Assembly: GCA_963716005.1 (NCBI GenBank) | Contig: OY970285.1 | Coordinates: forward strand, 2,170,001-2,234,000 | Direction of reading: 5' to 3' | DNA from: CAVRUF01 sp963716005 | Lineage (GTDB): Bacteria; Actinomycetota; Thermoleophilia; Gaiellales; Gaiellaceae | Length of the DNA stretch: 64,000 nucleotides | Part shown: positions 31,510 through 41,912 of the stretch, one piece after another | How positions within the stretch are numbered: position 1 is the first letter of the stretch | How the letters are laid out: every line of letters begins with the position of its first letter | Notes under the pieces: generated by a model | Databases searched by the model: none | Seen by the model: only the letters and a program-made list of their open reading frames with translations | Told to the model about the DNA's origin: nothing | Program-made: the position numbers and the translations under genes

Positions 31510-32568
31510 GGACCGAGACGCCCGCATCGGCCGCCGAGGCCGCCGAGCTGCTCGCGGCCGGCGGGTCCGTTCGCCCGCGCGGCGGCGGGACGAAGTGGGA
31601 CTGGGGCGCGGCCGTTCCGGAGCCCGACGTGGTGCTCTCGACCGCGCGCTTCGATGGGATCGAGCACAACGCCGGGGATCTCACCGCGGTGCTCGGCACG
31701 GGCGTTCGGCTGGCCGACGCGCAGGCCGTGTTCGCCGAGGCGGGTCAGATGCTCGCGCTCGATCCTCCCGACGGGGGCGCGACGATCGGCGGCGTCGTCG
31801 CGACGGCCGACTCGGGTCCGCTGCGCCACCGCTACGGCGCGGCGCGCGACCTGCTGCTCGGGATGACCGCCGCGCTCGCCGACGGCTCGGTCGCCCGCTC
31901 GGGCGGCACGGTGATCAAGAACGTCGCCGGGTACGACCTCGCCAAGCTCTTCGCGGGCTCGCTCGGGACGCTCGGCGTGATCACCCAGGTCGTCGTGCGC
32001 CTGCATCCGCTGCCCGTCGAGTCGGCGACCGTGGTCGCGCGCGGGGACGATCCGGCTGCGCTCGGCCGGGTTGCGGCACGCTGGTTCGCGGAGCCGCTCG
32101 AGCTTGAGGCGCTCGATGTTTCGTGGTCTGCGGGCTCGGGTGCGGTGCTCGCCCGGGTCGGCGGTGTCGCCGTGGGCTCCCGCGCGGCGCGGATCGCCGC
32201 GCTCGCGGACGGGCTGGAGACTGAGATCCACGGCGATGCGGACGAGCTCTGGGCTGCACAGCGCACCGGTCAGCGCGGCGCTTTCGTTCGGCGGATCTCG
32301 GCGCTTCCGTCCGCCCTGCCGGACGTGCTCGCCGCGGCCGGGAGGCGTGGGTGCCTCGGTGGTCGGTCGCACGGGCATCTACTGGGTCAAGTCCGAGACG
32401 GCCTTCGAGTTCCCGTTCCCCGGCGTTCTCCAGGACGCGCCGGCCCAGCTGCGCGCCGACCCGTGGGGCGTCTCGGACGCCGCGCTGATCGCGCTCTCGC
32501 GCCGGGTGAAGGAGCGCTTCGATCCGGCCGGGACCTGCTCGCCGGGGATCTTCGTGGGCGGCATCTGA
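31506..32568 (+). CDS. glcE: Glycolate oxidase subunit GlcE (frame change near 32345)
   Basis: About 353 residues from GTG 31506. The second FAD-binding subunit of glycolate oxidase: SVRPRGGGTKWDWG, ALDPPDGGATIGGVVAT, GTVIKNVAGYDLAKLFAGS and LGTLGVITQVVVRLHP. Near 32345 the frame steps by one and resumes as GGVGASVVGRTGIYWVKS to the end ERFDPAGTCSPGIFVGGI. The C-terminal formula is the normal end of GlcE, so the gene is probably intact in the organism. Stop overlaps the glcF ATG (TGATG). Confidence 0.87.
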
Positions 32569-33832
32569 TGAGCGCCTTCGACGCGCTCCGGCCGCCGGCG
32601 CAGGAGGATCTCGATCTCTGCGTCCACTGCGGCTTCTGCCTGCCGACCTGCCCGACCTACGTGCTCTGGGGCGAGGAGATGGACTCGCCGCGCGGGCGGA
32701 TCGTCCTCATGGAGGCGGCCCGGAACGAGACGGACGTGATCTCGGACGCGATGGCGCTCCACTGGGATCGCTGCCTCGGCTGCATGGCCTGCGTGACCGC
32801 GTGCCCGTCGGGCGTGCCGTACGACCGGCTGCTCGAGGACACGCGGCCGCAGCTCGAGCGCAACTACCGGCGCGGGTTCGGCGCGCGGCTCACCCGGCGG
32901 ATGGCGTTTGCGACGTTCACGCATCCCGGACGGCTGCGCGCCGTACGCCCGCTCGCGCAGCGCTGCCGGCCGGCTCGGGGCGCGGCGGCTGGGCCGGACG
33001 CTGCCGGACTCCTCGCGGGCCGGCGCGATGCTGCGCCTGACGCCTCGCGCGCGCGGGCGCGCACGAACCCCGGAGCTGACGCCTGCGCTCGGTGAGCGCC
33101 GCGGTCGGGTCGGTCTGCTCCAGGGCTGCGTCCAGCGGGTGTTCTTCGCCGACGTGAACGCGGCCACGGCCGAGGTGCTCGCGGCCGAGGGCTGGGAGGT
33201 GGCCGCCCGCACGAGCCCGCGCTGCTGCGGCGCGCTCATGCTCCACACCGGCGCGGAGCCCGAGGCGCTCGATCTCGCGCGGGCCACGATCGCCGCCTTC
33301 GAGGACTGCGACACCGTCGTCGCGAACGCGGCCGGCTGCGGCTCGTCCATGAAGGAGTACGGCCGCCTGCTCGCCGACGATCCGGACTGGGCCGAGCGCG
33401 CGGCGGCCTTCAGCGCCAAGGTGCACGACGTGACCGAGCTGCTCGCCATGTCGGAGCCGCGTGCTCCGCGCGGGCGCGGTCGAGCTGCGCGTCGCCTACC
33501 ACGACGCCTGCCACCTGGCCCATGCGCAGCGCGTTCGCAACGAGCCGCGGTCGCTCCTGGCGGCGATCCCGGGCCTCGAGCTGGTCGAGCCGCCCGAATG
33601 GGAGCTCTGCTGCGGCTCGGCCGGGCTCTACAACGTGCTCGAGCCGAAGGCCGCCGCCGAGCTCGGCAAGCGCAAGGCGGCGAACCTCGCGGGAACCGCC
33701 GCCGAGGCGATCGCGGCCGCGAATCCCGGCTGCGCGCTCCAGATCGCGACGTACCTCGAAGGCATGGGGCGGCCGATGCCGATCCTCCATCCCGTCGAGC
33801 TCGTCCGCCGCTCGATCGCCGCGGCCCGGTAA
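32568..33832 (+). CDS. glcF: Glycolate oxidase iron-sulfur subunit GlcF (two frame changes)
   Basis: About 421 residues after bridging. Two 4Fe-4S clusters are encoded by CVHCGFCLPTCPTY and CLGCMACVTACPSGVPY near the N-terminus, and two Cys-Cys-Gly (CCG) domains by SPRCCGALMLHTGAEPEA and WELCCGSAGLYNVLEPKA. Frame steps lie near 32975 and 33465; the flanking pieces join naturally (ELLAMSEP then AVELRVAYHDACHLAH). GlcF passes electrons from GlcD/GlcE to the quinone pool. A terminator-like hairpin at 33844 ends the glc operon. Confidence 0.86.
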
Positions 33833-33843
33833 GGACACCGCCG

Positions 33844-33876
33844 CGCCGCGCCGAAGACAACTGCGCGGCGTTTCCT
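33844..33876 (+). terminator. Intrinsic terminator after glcDEF
   Basis: CGCCGCGC (33844-33851) and GCGCGGCG (33863-33870) pair perfectly around 11 nt and are followed by TTTCCT. Confidence 0.65.
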
Positions 33877-33887
33877 AGCCCCCTAGC

Positions 33888-33893
33888 TATCCT
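33888..33893 (+). promoter_or_regulatory. -10-like TATCCT for sucA
   Basis: TATCCT ends 8 nt before GTG 33902. Confidence 0.5.
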
Positions 33894-33901
33894 CAGCACA
33901 A

Positions 33902-36722
33902 GTGGATTCATCGGCCCTCGAAGACCTCAATCTCGGCTATGTCCAAGAGCTCTTCGTCGAGTACCTGAATTCGCCGGAATCCGTAGAGCCCGAGTGGCGC
34001 GCGTACTTCGAGTCCAATCCTGACCTGGCCGCGCACCTGCCGGCCGCGCAGCGTCTCCATGAGCTCGTTCCCTCCGACGGAAACGGCGCCGCCGCACCGG
34101 TCGCCGCCGAGCCCGCCGCGGTCGACGAAGAGCTCCTCGGCGGAGTCGCCGCCGCGATGGCGCTCGTCAAGGCGCACCGGATGCACGGCCACCTCGCCGC
34201 GCATCTCGATCCGCTCGGCTCGGCGCCGCCCGGCGATCCCGCGCTCGATCCCGACCGGCTGATCCCGCAGCTGACGCCGGAGCTCCAGTCGCGCATCCCG
34301 GCGCGGCTCCTCCGTCTCTACTGCGAGGGCGACTCGCTCCTCGAAGTCCTCCCGAAGCTCCGCGCGACCTACTGCGGGACGATGGCCTACGAGATCGAGC
34401 ACATCTCGAACCACGAGCAGCGCGTGTGGCTGCGCAACGCGATCGAGTCGGGCCGCTACCGGCAGCCGCTCGACGACGATGCGAAGAAGGGTCTTCTCCA
34501 CCGCCTCTCCGAGACCGAGGGCCTGGAGACGTACCTGCGCCGCGTGTTCCTCGGGCAGAAGTCGTTCTCCCTCGCGGGGCTCGACGTGATGATCCCGATG
34601 CTCGACGAGGCGCTCGAGCTCTCCGCCTCCAACGGCGCGAAGGACGTCGTGCTCGGCATGGCGCACCGCGGCCGGCTGAACGTCATCGCCCACACGCTCG
34701 GTCGTCCGTACGAGGTGATCCTCAAGGAGTTCGAGGGCGAGCGGACGCTCGAGGCGGTCACGCACGACCCCGAGGGCGGCACCGGCGACGTGAAGTACCA
34801 CTACGGCTCGCAGGGCGTCCGCCTGACGAAGCACGGCGAGATCAAGGTGCTGCTCGCGTCGAACCCGAGCCACCTCGAGGCGGTCGACCCGGTCGTCGTC
34901 GGGACGGCGCGCGCGCTGCAGACCGGCCTCGACGAGCCGGAGCTGAGCCACGATCCGACCGCGGCGATGGCGCTCCTCATCCACGGGGACGCGGCCTTCG
35001 CCGGCCAGGGGATCGTCGCGGAGACGCTGAACCTCATGGGGCTCGACGGCTACTCGACCGGCGGCACGCTCCACATCGTCGCGAACAACCAGATCGGCTT
35101 CACGACGAACCCGGAAGAGGAGCGCTCGACGCGGTACTCGAGCGACATCGCCAAGGGCTTCGACGCGCCGATCATCCACGTGAACGCCGACGATCCCGAG
35201 GGCGCGCTGGCCGCTATCCGCCTGGCGATGGCCTACCGCGCCGAGTTCCAGCGCGACGTCGTCGTGGACGTCGTCGGCTACCGGCGCTTCGGTCACAACG
35301 AGGGCGACGAGCCGGCCTACACACAGCCGCTCATGTACGAGCGGATCGAGAACCATCCGACCGTTCGCGAGCTTTACGCCAAGGATCTGATCGACCACGG
35401 AGTCGTGAACGAGGGCGACGTCGAGGCGATGCTCGCCGAGGCCGACGGCCAGATCAAGGCCGCGCACGACGCGCTGCGGCAGGCGATCTCCGAGGGCGCG
35501 ATGGGCCGGCGGCAGGAGCGCAAGCCCGGCCGCGTCGGCAGCGACGTGCCCGAGTCCGCCATTCCGCGCGACCGCCTCGAGACGCTGAACGACCAGCTCC
35601 TGGTCGTTCCGCCGGACTTCACGGTTCATCCCAAGCTGCTGTCCCAGCTCGAGCGCCGCCGCGACATGCTCGGCCCCGACGGCGGGATCGACTGGGCGCT
35701 CGCCGAGGCCTTCGCGCTCGGAAGCCTCGATCGAGGAGGGCACGCCCGTACGAGTCTCGGGCCAGGACACGGAGCGCGGCACGTTCGCGCACCGCCACCT
35801 CGTCCTCCACGACGCGAAGACAGGCGCCAAGTACGCGCCGATCCAGCATCTGCCGAACGCGGTCGCGCCGCTCGAGGTCTACAACTCGCCGCTCTCCGAG
35901 GCCGGCTGCCTCGGCTTCGAGTACGGCTACGCGGTCGCGCGCCCGGACGCACTCGTCATCTGGGAGGCCCAGTTCGGCGACTTCGTGAACGGCGCGCAGA
36001 TCATCATCGACCAGTTCATCGTCTCGTCGCTCTCCAAGTGGGGAAAGACGTCGCGCCTCACGCTGCTGCTCCCGCACGGGTACGAGGGGAACGGGCCCGA
36101 GCACTCGAGCGCCCGCGTCGAGCGGTTCATGCAGATGGCCGCGCAGGAGAACATCCGGATCGTCAACTGCACGACGGCCGGCCAGCACTTCCACCTGCTG
36201 CGGCGGCAGGCGCGCCATCCGAAGCCGCGGCCGCTCGTCGTGCTGACGCCGAAGAGCCTCCTGCGCCTGAAGCAGGCGACCTCGAACGTGGTCGAGCTCT
36301 CCGAAGGGCAGTTCCAGCCGATCATCGACGACTCCTCGCTCGACGAGGGGGCCCGCGCGCGCACCGAGCGGCTCATCCTCTGCACCGGGAAGATCTACTA
36401 CGACATCGTCGGTCACGAGGCGCGCGCCGAGGCCGAGGGCGTCGCGGTCGTGCGGCTCGAGCAGCTCTACCCGTTCAACATCGCCGCCTACGACGAGCTG
36501 CTCGCGCGCTACCCGCGGATCACCGAGCTCGTGTGGACGCAGGAGGAGCCGCAGAACATGGGCGCCTGGCGCGCGATCCGGCACCGCCTCGAGGAGGGCC
36601 TGCCGGAGGACGTGCAGCTTCGCTACTGCGGCCGCCCCTGGCGCGCGAGCCCGAGCGAGGGCTACCCGACCGCCCATCTCGTCGAGCAGAACCGGATCGT
36701 CACCGAAGCCCTCGGGGTGTAG
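33902..36722 (+). CDS. sucA: 2-oxoglutarate dehydrogenase E1 component (frame change near 35735)
   Basis: About 940 residues after bridging, from GTG 33902. Decarboxylates 2-oxoglutarate with thiamine diphosphate in the TCA cycle. The N-terminal docking segment GYVQELFVEYLNSPESVEPE is followed by the catalytic core: GMAHRGRLNVIAHTLG, LASNPSHLEAVDPVVVGTAR, IHGDAAFAGQGIVAETLNL, NQIGFTTNP, RFGHNEGDEPAYTQP, and in the second half GFEYGYAVARPDALVIWEAQ and LLPHGYEGNGPEHSSARVE. It lacks the E2-type domain fused to mycobacterial Kgd. The frame steps by one near 35735; both sides are fully conserved. No sucB gene follows in the window. Confidence 0.92.
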
Positions 36723-37132
36723 GTGTCCCGGACCGGCGACGGGCTCACCGCCGGGGCCGTCGCGGCGATCGTGAGCGGGCTTCCGTCGACCGTGCACGCG
36801 CTCGCGACCGGCGGCGATCCGCTCGAAGCGACCCGAGCGGCCGGGTCGATCGTGCTCGGCGAGGACGCGGCGGACGACGAATTACTCCTCGCGGCGATCC
36901 CGGTGCACGTCGCGATCTCGCTGGCGTGGGGCGTCGTGCTCGCCTCGCGCTGCCGGCCCGGCCGTCGACCGCACGAGGCGTACTCGCGGGGCTCGGAATC
37001 GCGGCGCTCGACCTGGGCGTCGTCGGTCGGCGGTTCCCGCGGATGCGGCGGCTGAACGCGGCCGCCCAGATCGCCGATCACGTCGCGTACGGAGTCGTGG
37101 TCGCCGCGGTTCTGCGGCGCCGGGCGTCTTAA
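36723..37132 (+). CDS. Small integral membrane protein (frame change near 36950)
   Basis: About 136 residues from GTG 36723, immediately after the sucA stop. Hydrophobic stretches AGAVAAIVSGLPSTVHALA, IPVHVAISLAWGVVLASR and, after a frame step near 36950, GVLAGLGIAALDLGVVGR and ADHVAYGVVVAAVLRRR give about four membrane helices. Codon bias favours the joined product. Family not recognised; a DUF1440/DUF6789-like small membrane protein is possible. Confidence 0.55.
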
Positions 37133-37227
37133 ACGTCACACGCGTCTAGCTCGGGACCCCCGCCTCTCCCGCCCTCGACGCTATCGAGAATTTCCGCGCG
37201 CGTGGGACACCGAATCGAGCCGAGAAT

Positions 37228-37248
37228 GCGCCGGGTTCTCCCCGGCGC
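37228..37248 (+). promoter_or_regulatory. Perfect 8-bp hairpin upstream of the DUF4389 gene
   Basis: GCGCCGGG (37228-37235) and CCCGGCGC (37241-37248) enclose TTCTC. No T-run follows. It sits 24 nt before ATG 37273 and could be an mRNA structure or an operator. Confidence 0.35.
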
Positions 37249-37272
37249 GGCGCCGTGTGCAAGGCTGTCGCC

Positions 37273-38703
37273 ATGGCCGAGGAAGGCACGCGCGAACGGC
37301 GGTGGGGCGCGGGGCGGATCATCCTGCTCGTCCTCGGCTGCATCGCGATCCTGATCGCGGTCGGACTCCTCAGTTCAGGCTGCGCGCTGCTCTGGGCCGA
37401 TCAGGCCAAGCGCGACTCCGACGGGTTCATCTCCACACCGACCGAGCGGTTCGAGTCGGCCGGGTACGCGGTCGTGTCCGGCTCGATCGACTTCGGCAAC
37501 TCGACGAGCGTCGACGCGATCGGCCGCGCCCGGCTGCGCGGCGAGTCGGCGGACGGCGGCGAGCTCTTCCTCGGCATCGGTCCGTCCGACGACGTCGACG
37601 GCTACCTCGGCTCGGTCTCCCGCGACAGGGTCGAGGACTTCGACGGCTGGCCCTTCGAGGAGAAGTACGAGACGTTCTCCGGCGGAGCGCCTTCGGGGCC
37701 GCCCGACGACGAGACCTTCTGGGCCGCCTCCGAGAGCGGGCCCGGGGAGCAGGTGCTCACCTGGGAGGTCGAGGAGGGCGCCTGGAAGCTCGTCGCGATG
37801 AACGCCGACGGCTCCGAGGGCGTGGCTGCCGACATCGGCATCGGCGCCGAATTCGACTGGTTCATCTGGGCGGCGATCGTCCTGCTCATCGTCGGCGGGG
37901 CCGTCCTCGTCCTGGGCGTCCTCTGCGTCTTCTTCGCGCTGCGCAGGCGGCGGACGACCGACGCCGAGCCCGAGCAACCCGCGACCGAACCCGTCGTTCC
38001 CGTCCCGAGCGTCTACCCGGTCGCCGTCCACGGCGAGATGGACGCCGATCTCAGCCGCTGGATCTGGGCGTTCAAGTGGCTGCTGATCATCCCCCACATC
38101 CTGGCGCTCTTCTTCCTCTGGATCGCGTTCATCGTGCTCACCTGGATCGCCTTCTTCGCGATCCTCTTCACCGGCCGCTACCCGCGCGACCTGTTCGACA
38201 TCAACCTCGGCGTCATCCGCTGGTCGTGGCGCGTCTACTTCTACTCCTACGGCGCGCTCGGCACCGACCGCTACCCGCCGTTCACGCTCGAGGCCGACCC
38301 CGAGTATCCGGCCGGCGTCGAGATCGCCTACCCCGAGCGGCTCTCCCGAGGGCTCGTGCTGGTCAAGTGGTGGCTGCTCGCGATCCCGCAGTACTTCATC
38401 GTCGGGATCTTCGTCGGCGGCTGGTGGCTGTGGAGCTGGACGCCGGACGTCTGGGTCCCTGCCGGCTGGAACGGCCTGATCGGCCTCAGCGTCCTGATCG
38501 GCGGGTTCGCGCTCCTCTTCGCGGGGCGCTACCCGCGCGGCCTCTTCGACTTCGTGATCGGCATGAACCGCTGGGTGCTGCGGGTCCTCGCCTACGCGGC
38601 GCTCATGACCGACCAGTACCCGCCGTTCCGGCTCGACCAGGGGCCGGACGAGCCGGTGGCTAGTCCTCCCGAGCTGGCGGCTAGCCCTCCCGAGCCCAGC
38701 TGA
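37273..38703 (+). CDS. DUF4389 membrane protein
   Basis: 476 residues from ATG 37273. A first helix (about 16-36) leads to an extracytoplasmic beta-rich domain (45-190), a second helix (about 197-222), then the C-terminal region with four helices. The repeated pattern FTGRYPRDLFDINLGVIRW and FAGRYPRGLFDFVIGMNRW, each preceded by two helices, is the DUF4389 tandem signature. Its tail is a short Pro/Ala repeat (VASPPEL, AASPPEP). Function unknown; probably located in the cytoplasmic membrane. The 3' end overlaps the convergent small gene by 23 nt. Confidence 0.8.
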   Translation: MAEEGTRERRWGAGRIILLVLGCIAILIAVGLLSSGCALLWADQAKRDSDGFISTPTERFESAGYAVVSGSIDFGNSTSVDAIGRARLRGESADGGELFLGIGPSDDVDGYLGSVSRDRVEDFDGWPFEEKYETFSGGAPSGPPDDETFWAASESGPGEQVLTWEVEEGAWKLVAMNADGSEGVAADIGIGAEFDWFIWAAIVLLIVGGAVLVLGVLCVFFALRRRRTTDAEPEQPATEPVVPVPSVYPVAVHGEMDADLSRWIWAFKWLLIIPHILALFFLWIAFIVLTWIAFFAILFTGRYPRDLFDINLGVIRWSWRVYFYSYGALGTDRYPPFTLEADPEYPAGVEIAYPERLSRGLVLVKWWLLAIPQYFIVGIFVGGWWLWSWTPDVWVPAGWNGLIGLSVLIGGFALLFAGRYPRGLFDFVIGMNRWVLRVLAYAALMTDQYPPFRLDQGPDEPVASPPELAASPPEPS

Positions 38704-38977
38704 ACACGGTCTCCGCCTTGCGCGGGCGCCCGTCGATGAGCGGCTGCCAGGCCTTGGCCGCGCGCCAGAACGTCGGGTCGCCGGCACTGACGTGAAGCGT
38801 GGCCGGGATGTCCTCGGGCGTCGTGAACACGAACACGACCTCGGACTTCGTCAGATGCACCTCGTGGTGGACGAACTGCGACTCGTCCAGATCCATCGGC
38901 GGGCCGCCGGCGAGGAGGCGCTTGGCCTCGTCGTACGCGCCTTCCTTCAACGGAACCACAACCACGAGTGACGGCAT
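38681..38977 (-). CDS. Small protein, possibly of a dimeric alpha-beta barrel type
   Basis: 98 residues. MPSLVVVVPLKEGAYDEAKR, then HHEVHLTKSEVVFVFTTPED, alternate beta strand and helix like the ferredoxin-like alpha-beta barrel of ABM/Dabb proteins, but no catalytic residues can be assigned. TACTCT on the minus strand at 38984-38989 is 6 nt before the ATG, so it seems to have its own leaderless promoter. Function unknown. Confidence 0.6.
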   Translation of the reverse strand: MPSLVVVVPLKEGAYDEAKRLLAGGPPMDLDESQFVHHEVHLTKSEVVFVFTTPEDIPATLHVSAGDPTFWRAAKAWQPLIDGRPRKAETVFSWAREG

Positions 38978-38983
38978 ACGCCG

Positions 38984-38989
38984 AGAGTA
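38984..38989 (-). promoter_or_regulatory. -10-like TACTCT
   Basis: Minus-strand TACTCT, 6 nt before the ATG at 38977. Confidence 0.45.
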
Positions 38990-38998
38990 GCGCCGGCG

Positions 38999-39667
38999 TC
39001 AGCCCGAGGCGCGGGGTTCCACGAGCCCCGACTCGTACGCGACGACGACCGCCTGGCTGCGGTCGCGGAGATCCAGCTTCGCGAGGATCCGGCTCACGTG
39101 CGTCTTCACCGTTTCTTTCGTGACGACCAGCCGCTCCGCGATTTCCGCGTTCGAAAGCCCTTCCGCGACGAGGCGGAGAACCTCGGTCTCGCGCGGAGTC
39201 AGCTCGCTCAGACGGTCCGGCCGCGTGGGCAGCTGCGGGCGCAGGCGCGCGAACTCGGCGATCAGCCGCCGTGTGACCGCAGGAGCCAAGAGCGCCTCGC
39301 CCGCCGCCACGACGCGAACGGCCTCGAACAGCTGCTCCGCGGTCACGTCCTTGAGGAGGAATCCGCTGGCGCCCGCCGCGAGCGCGTCGTAGACGTATTC
39401 GTCCAGATCGAACGTGGTCAGGATCAGCACGCGTGGAGCGGCGTCACGGTCGGCCGTGAGCTGCCGCGTCGCCTCGATTCCGTCCAGTTTCGGCATTCGG
39501 ACGTCCATCAGCACGACGTCCGGCCGCTCGGCTCGGCACAGTCGAACGGCGTCCTCTCCGTCGGCGGCCGTTCCGACGACGGTGAAGTCGGCCTGCGTAG
39601 CGAGTAGCGCCGCGAACCCGGAGCGGACGATCTCCTGGTCGTCGGCGACGACGACGCGGACGCTCAT
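38999..39667 (-). CDS. NarL/LuxR-family response regulator
   Basis: 222 residues. The receiver domain has ADDQEIVRSGF, phospho-acceptor Asp in VLMDVRMPKLDG (about residue 54), Thr in LILTTFD and Lys in FLLKDVT. The C-terminal LuxR helix-turn-helix is LTPRETEVLRLVAEGLSNAE and VTKETVKTHVSRILAKL. It overlaps by 4 nt the histidine kinase gene immediately upstream, forming a two-component pair that probably controls the neighbouring ABC exporter genes (inference from position). Confidence 0.93.
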   Translation of the reverse strand: MSVRVVVADDQEIVRSGFAALLATQADFTVVGTAADGEDAVRLCRAERPDVVLMDVRMPKLDGIEATRQLTADRDAAPRVLILTTFDLDEYVYDALAAGASGFLLKDVTAEQLFEAVRVVAAGEALLAPAVTRRLIAEFARLRPQLPTRPDRLSELTPRETEVLRLVAEGLSNAEIAERLVVTKETVKTHVSRILAKLDLRDRSQAVVVAYESGLVEPRASG

Positions 39668-40824
39668 GCGGCCGGCTCGCGAATCGGAAGATCGGCGCGC
39701 ACGACGAAGCCGCCTTCCTCGGCGGCACCGACCTCGAGCGTCCCGCCGACCATGGCTGCGCGCTCGCGCATGCCGAGAATCCCATGGCCTTCGGGCTCCA
39801 CCGCGGAGCCCGAGCCGTGGTCGCGCACCTCGAGGTGGAGCGCGTCGGGCTCGTAGCGCACGCCGACCTCCACCTCGGCTCCGGGAGCGTGGCGGCGCGC
39901 GTTGGTCAGGGCCTCCTGGACGATCCGGTACGCGGTCAAATCGAGGCCGGGTGGGAGCGGTGCGGCGGGGCCCTCCAACGTGAGCCGGATGGTGGTTCCC
40001 GACTCACGTGCGGAGTCGACCAGCGCGTCAAGCTCGTCGAGCCCGGGCTGCGGCGTGCGCTCCGTCCCCCCGCCGGCGTCCTCGCGCAGCACCCCGAGCA
40101 GGCGGCGGAGCTCGGCGAGCGAGTCGCGGGCGGTGCGGCCGATCGCCTCGAAGCGCTGCTTACCCTCTTCGGGCAGGCCGTCGGTGGTCAGCCGAGCCGT
40201 CTCGGCCTGCACGGCGATCATCGACACATGGTGGGCGACGATGTCGTGAAGCTCGCGGGCAATGCGGGCCCGCTCCTCCATCAGGGCCTGGTCTCGCTGA
40301 GCCTCGTCGCGCTCGACGATGATCGCCGTCCGCTGCCGGCGCGCGCTGCCGAGGGCGATCGCGGCGAAGACGATCACCAGGAGCAGAACCGCCGACGCGT
40401 CCGGATCGCCTCCGGAGAACGGCGAGATCGCGTTCACGAGGAAGGGGAGCACGACCAGGACCGACCAGCTGCGGCCGTAGCGCGCCGCGAACAGGTACGA
40501 CACCGCGGCGAGGGCGACGACCGCGGCGACGGTGAGCTTCGCGGTTTCGCCTGACAGCGCGATCGTCACTCCCAGGACGATCGCCCCTGTCGCCCATGGG
40601 AGGCGCGTCCGCGCGAAAGCGATCGGGAGCGTTGCCAGCAGGTTGGCGATCATGGCGTTTCCGGGATCCTCTGCCGACGTCGCCTCGAGCATGGCGAGGA
40701 AGCCCAGGATGAGCGCGACGACGAGTGGCCCATCGGGGCGGGCCAGGGCGCGCTGCCCCGCGGTTGCTGCCCGCGCCAATTGCGCCCAGGTGCGCTCGAC
40801 GACTTCGGGGATCTCCTGGGTCAT
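39664..40824 (-). CDS. Sensor histidine kinase, HisKA_3 (NarL-partner) type
   Basis: 386 residues from the ATG at 40824 (MTQEIPEVVERTW). Four to five membrane helices occupy about 35-165, then the dimerisation/phospho-acceptor motif RARIARELHDIVAHHVSMIAV with the His in ELHD, and an HATPase_c domain with YRIVQEALTNARRHAPGA and GHGILGMRERAAMVGG. This layout is typical of DesK/LiaS-like envelope-stress sensors. GACAAT on the minus strand is 7 nt before the start. Followed by its response regulator with an ATGA overlap. Confidence 0.92.
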   Translation of the reverse strand: MTQEIPEVVERTWAQLARAATAGQRALARPDGPLVVALILGFLAMLEATSAEDPGNAMIANLLATLPIAFARTRLPWATGAIVLGVTIALSGETAKLTVAAVVALAAVSYLFAARYGRSWSVLVVLPFLVNAISPFSGGDPDASAVLLLVIVFAAIALGSARRQRTAIIVERDEAQRDQALMEERARIARELHDIVAHHVSMIAVQAETARLTTDGLPEEGKQRFEAIGRTARDSLAELRRLLGVLREDAGGGTERTPQPGLDELDALVDSARESGTTIRLTLEGPAAPLPPGLDLTAYRIVQEALTNARRHAPGAEVEVGVRYEPDALHLEVRDHGSGSAVEPEGHGILGMRERAAMVGGTLEVGAAEEGGFVVRADLPIREPAA

Positions 40825-40831
40825 CGGCGTA

Positions 40832-40837
40832 ATTGTC
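40832..40837 (-). promoter_or_regulatory. -10-like GACAAT for the two-component pair
   Basis: Minus-strand GACAAT, 7 nt before the ATG at 40824. Confidence 0.35.
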
Positions 40838-40978
40838 CCCGCTCGACGGCTGCGGCGCATCGGCGCCGAGGGCTCAATCGCGCGTCACCCTCCAGGGGGA
40901 CACGACTGTCGCGCGTCGCCCCGGCGCGGGGGCCCGAAGACCGCTCCCGGGCGCGATGACAGCGGGCTCGGCCGGTCG

Positions 40979-40984
40979 TACCGT
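40979..40984 (+). promoter_or_regulatory. -10-like TACCGT for the ABC exporter genes
   Basis: TACCGT ends 7 nt before ATG 40992. Confidence 0.45.
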
Positions 40985-40991
40985 CGTGGGC

Positions 40992-41912
40992 ATGACTACA
41001 GCGATCGAGGTGGATCGGCTCACGAAGCGCTTCGGGCGCACGCTCGCGGTCGACGGACTCTCGTTCGACGTCCGGGCCGGATCCGTGACCGGATTCGTCG
41101 GCCCCAACGGGGCCGGGAAGTCGACGACGATGCGCATGATCCTCGGGCTCGACCGGCCCGACGGCGGCCGGGCGCTCGTGAACGGCAAACGCTACGTGGA
41201 CCTCCGCACGCCGCTCTGCGAGGTCGGCGCCCTTTTCGACGCAGGCGCCGTGCATCCGGGGCGGCGGGCATCCGACCATCTTCTCTGGCTGGCACGTTCG
41301 AACGGCCTCCCCCGGCGCCGCGTGAAGGAGGTGCTCGACCTCGTCGGTCTTGCGAGCGTCGCCCGGCGTCGCGTGCGCGGATTCTCGCTCGGGATGCGCC
41401 AACGGCTCGGGATTGCGGCGGCCCTGCTCGGAGATCCGCCCGTGCTGCTGCTCGACGAGCCGGTGAACGGGCTGGATCCGGAAGGCATCGTCTGGATCCG
41501 GGGCCTGCTTCGCTCGCTCGCCGCCGAGGGCCGCGCCGTGCTGGTTTCGAGCCATCTCATGAGCGAACTCGAGGACACGGCCGACCGGCTGGTCGTCATC
41601 GGCCGCGGCCGGCTGATCGCCGACACCGGCATCGCGGAGCTCCTCGCCTCGGCGGACGGCGCCCGCGTGCGACTTCGAACGCCGCAGCGCTCCGAGGTGA
41701 TGGCCCTCCTCGCCGCTGCCGGTGCAAGCGCGACCTCGAGCGGCGCCGACGAGGTCACCGTCACCGGCCTCGACGCGGCCGCGATCGCGGAGCTGGTCTC
41801 GCGCCGTGGACTGCTGCTGCACGAGCTCACGTCCGAGCGGGCCACGCTCGAGGAGGCGTTCATGCGCCTTACGAGAGACGACGTCGAGTTCCGGCGAGCG
41901 AGGGCGTCGTGA
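40992..41912 (+). CDS. ABC transporter ATP-binding protein (drug/antibiotic exporter type)
   Basis: 306 residues from ATG 40992. Walker A GPNGAGKST, signature FSLGMRQRLGIAAALLG and Walker B PVLLLDEPVNGLDPEG are complete, with the switch His in LVSSHLMSELEDTAD. The extra C-terminal 80 residues (about 220-306) are the usual DrrA/BcrA-type extension. It overlaps the permease gene by 4 nt and lies divergently beside a LiaS-like two-component system, a common arrangement for bacitracin/lantibiotic response exporters. Substrate unknown. Confidence 0.92.
   Translation: MTTAIEVDRLTKRFGRTLAVDGLSFDVRAGSVTGFVGPNGAGKSTTMRMILGLDRPDGGRALVNGKRYVDLRTPLCEVGALFDAGAVHPGRRASDHLLWLARSNGLPRRRVKEVLDLVGLASVARRRVRGFSLGMRQRLGIAAALLGDPPVLLLDEPVNGLDPEGIVWIRGLLRSLAAEGRAVLVSSHLMSELEDTADRLVVIGRGRLIADTGIAELLASADGARVRLRTPQRSEVMALLAAAGASATSSGADEVTVTGLDAAAIAELVSRRGLLLHELTSERATLEEAFMRLTRDDVEFRRARAS

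Noticed and set aside
17569..36722. Idea of programmed +1 frameshifting in pgi, glc genes and sucA
   Set aside because: No common slippery motif or shared downstream structure at the sites, directions are not all the same (6590 and 36950 differ), and the affected genes are unrelated core enzymes. Assembly indels are simpler.
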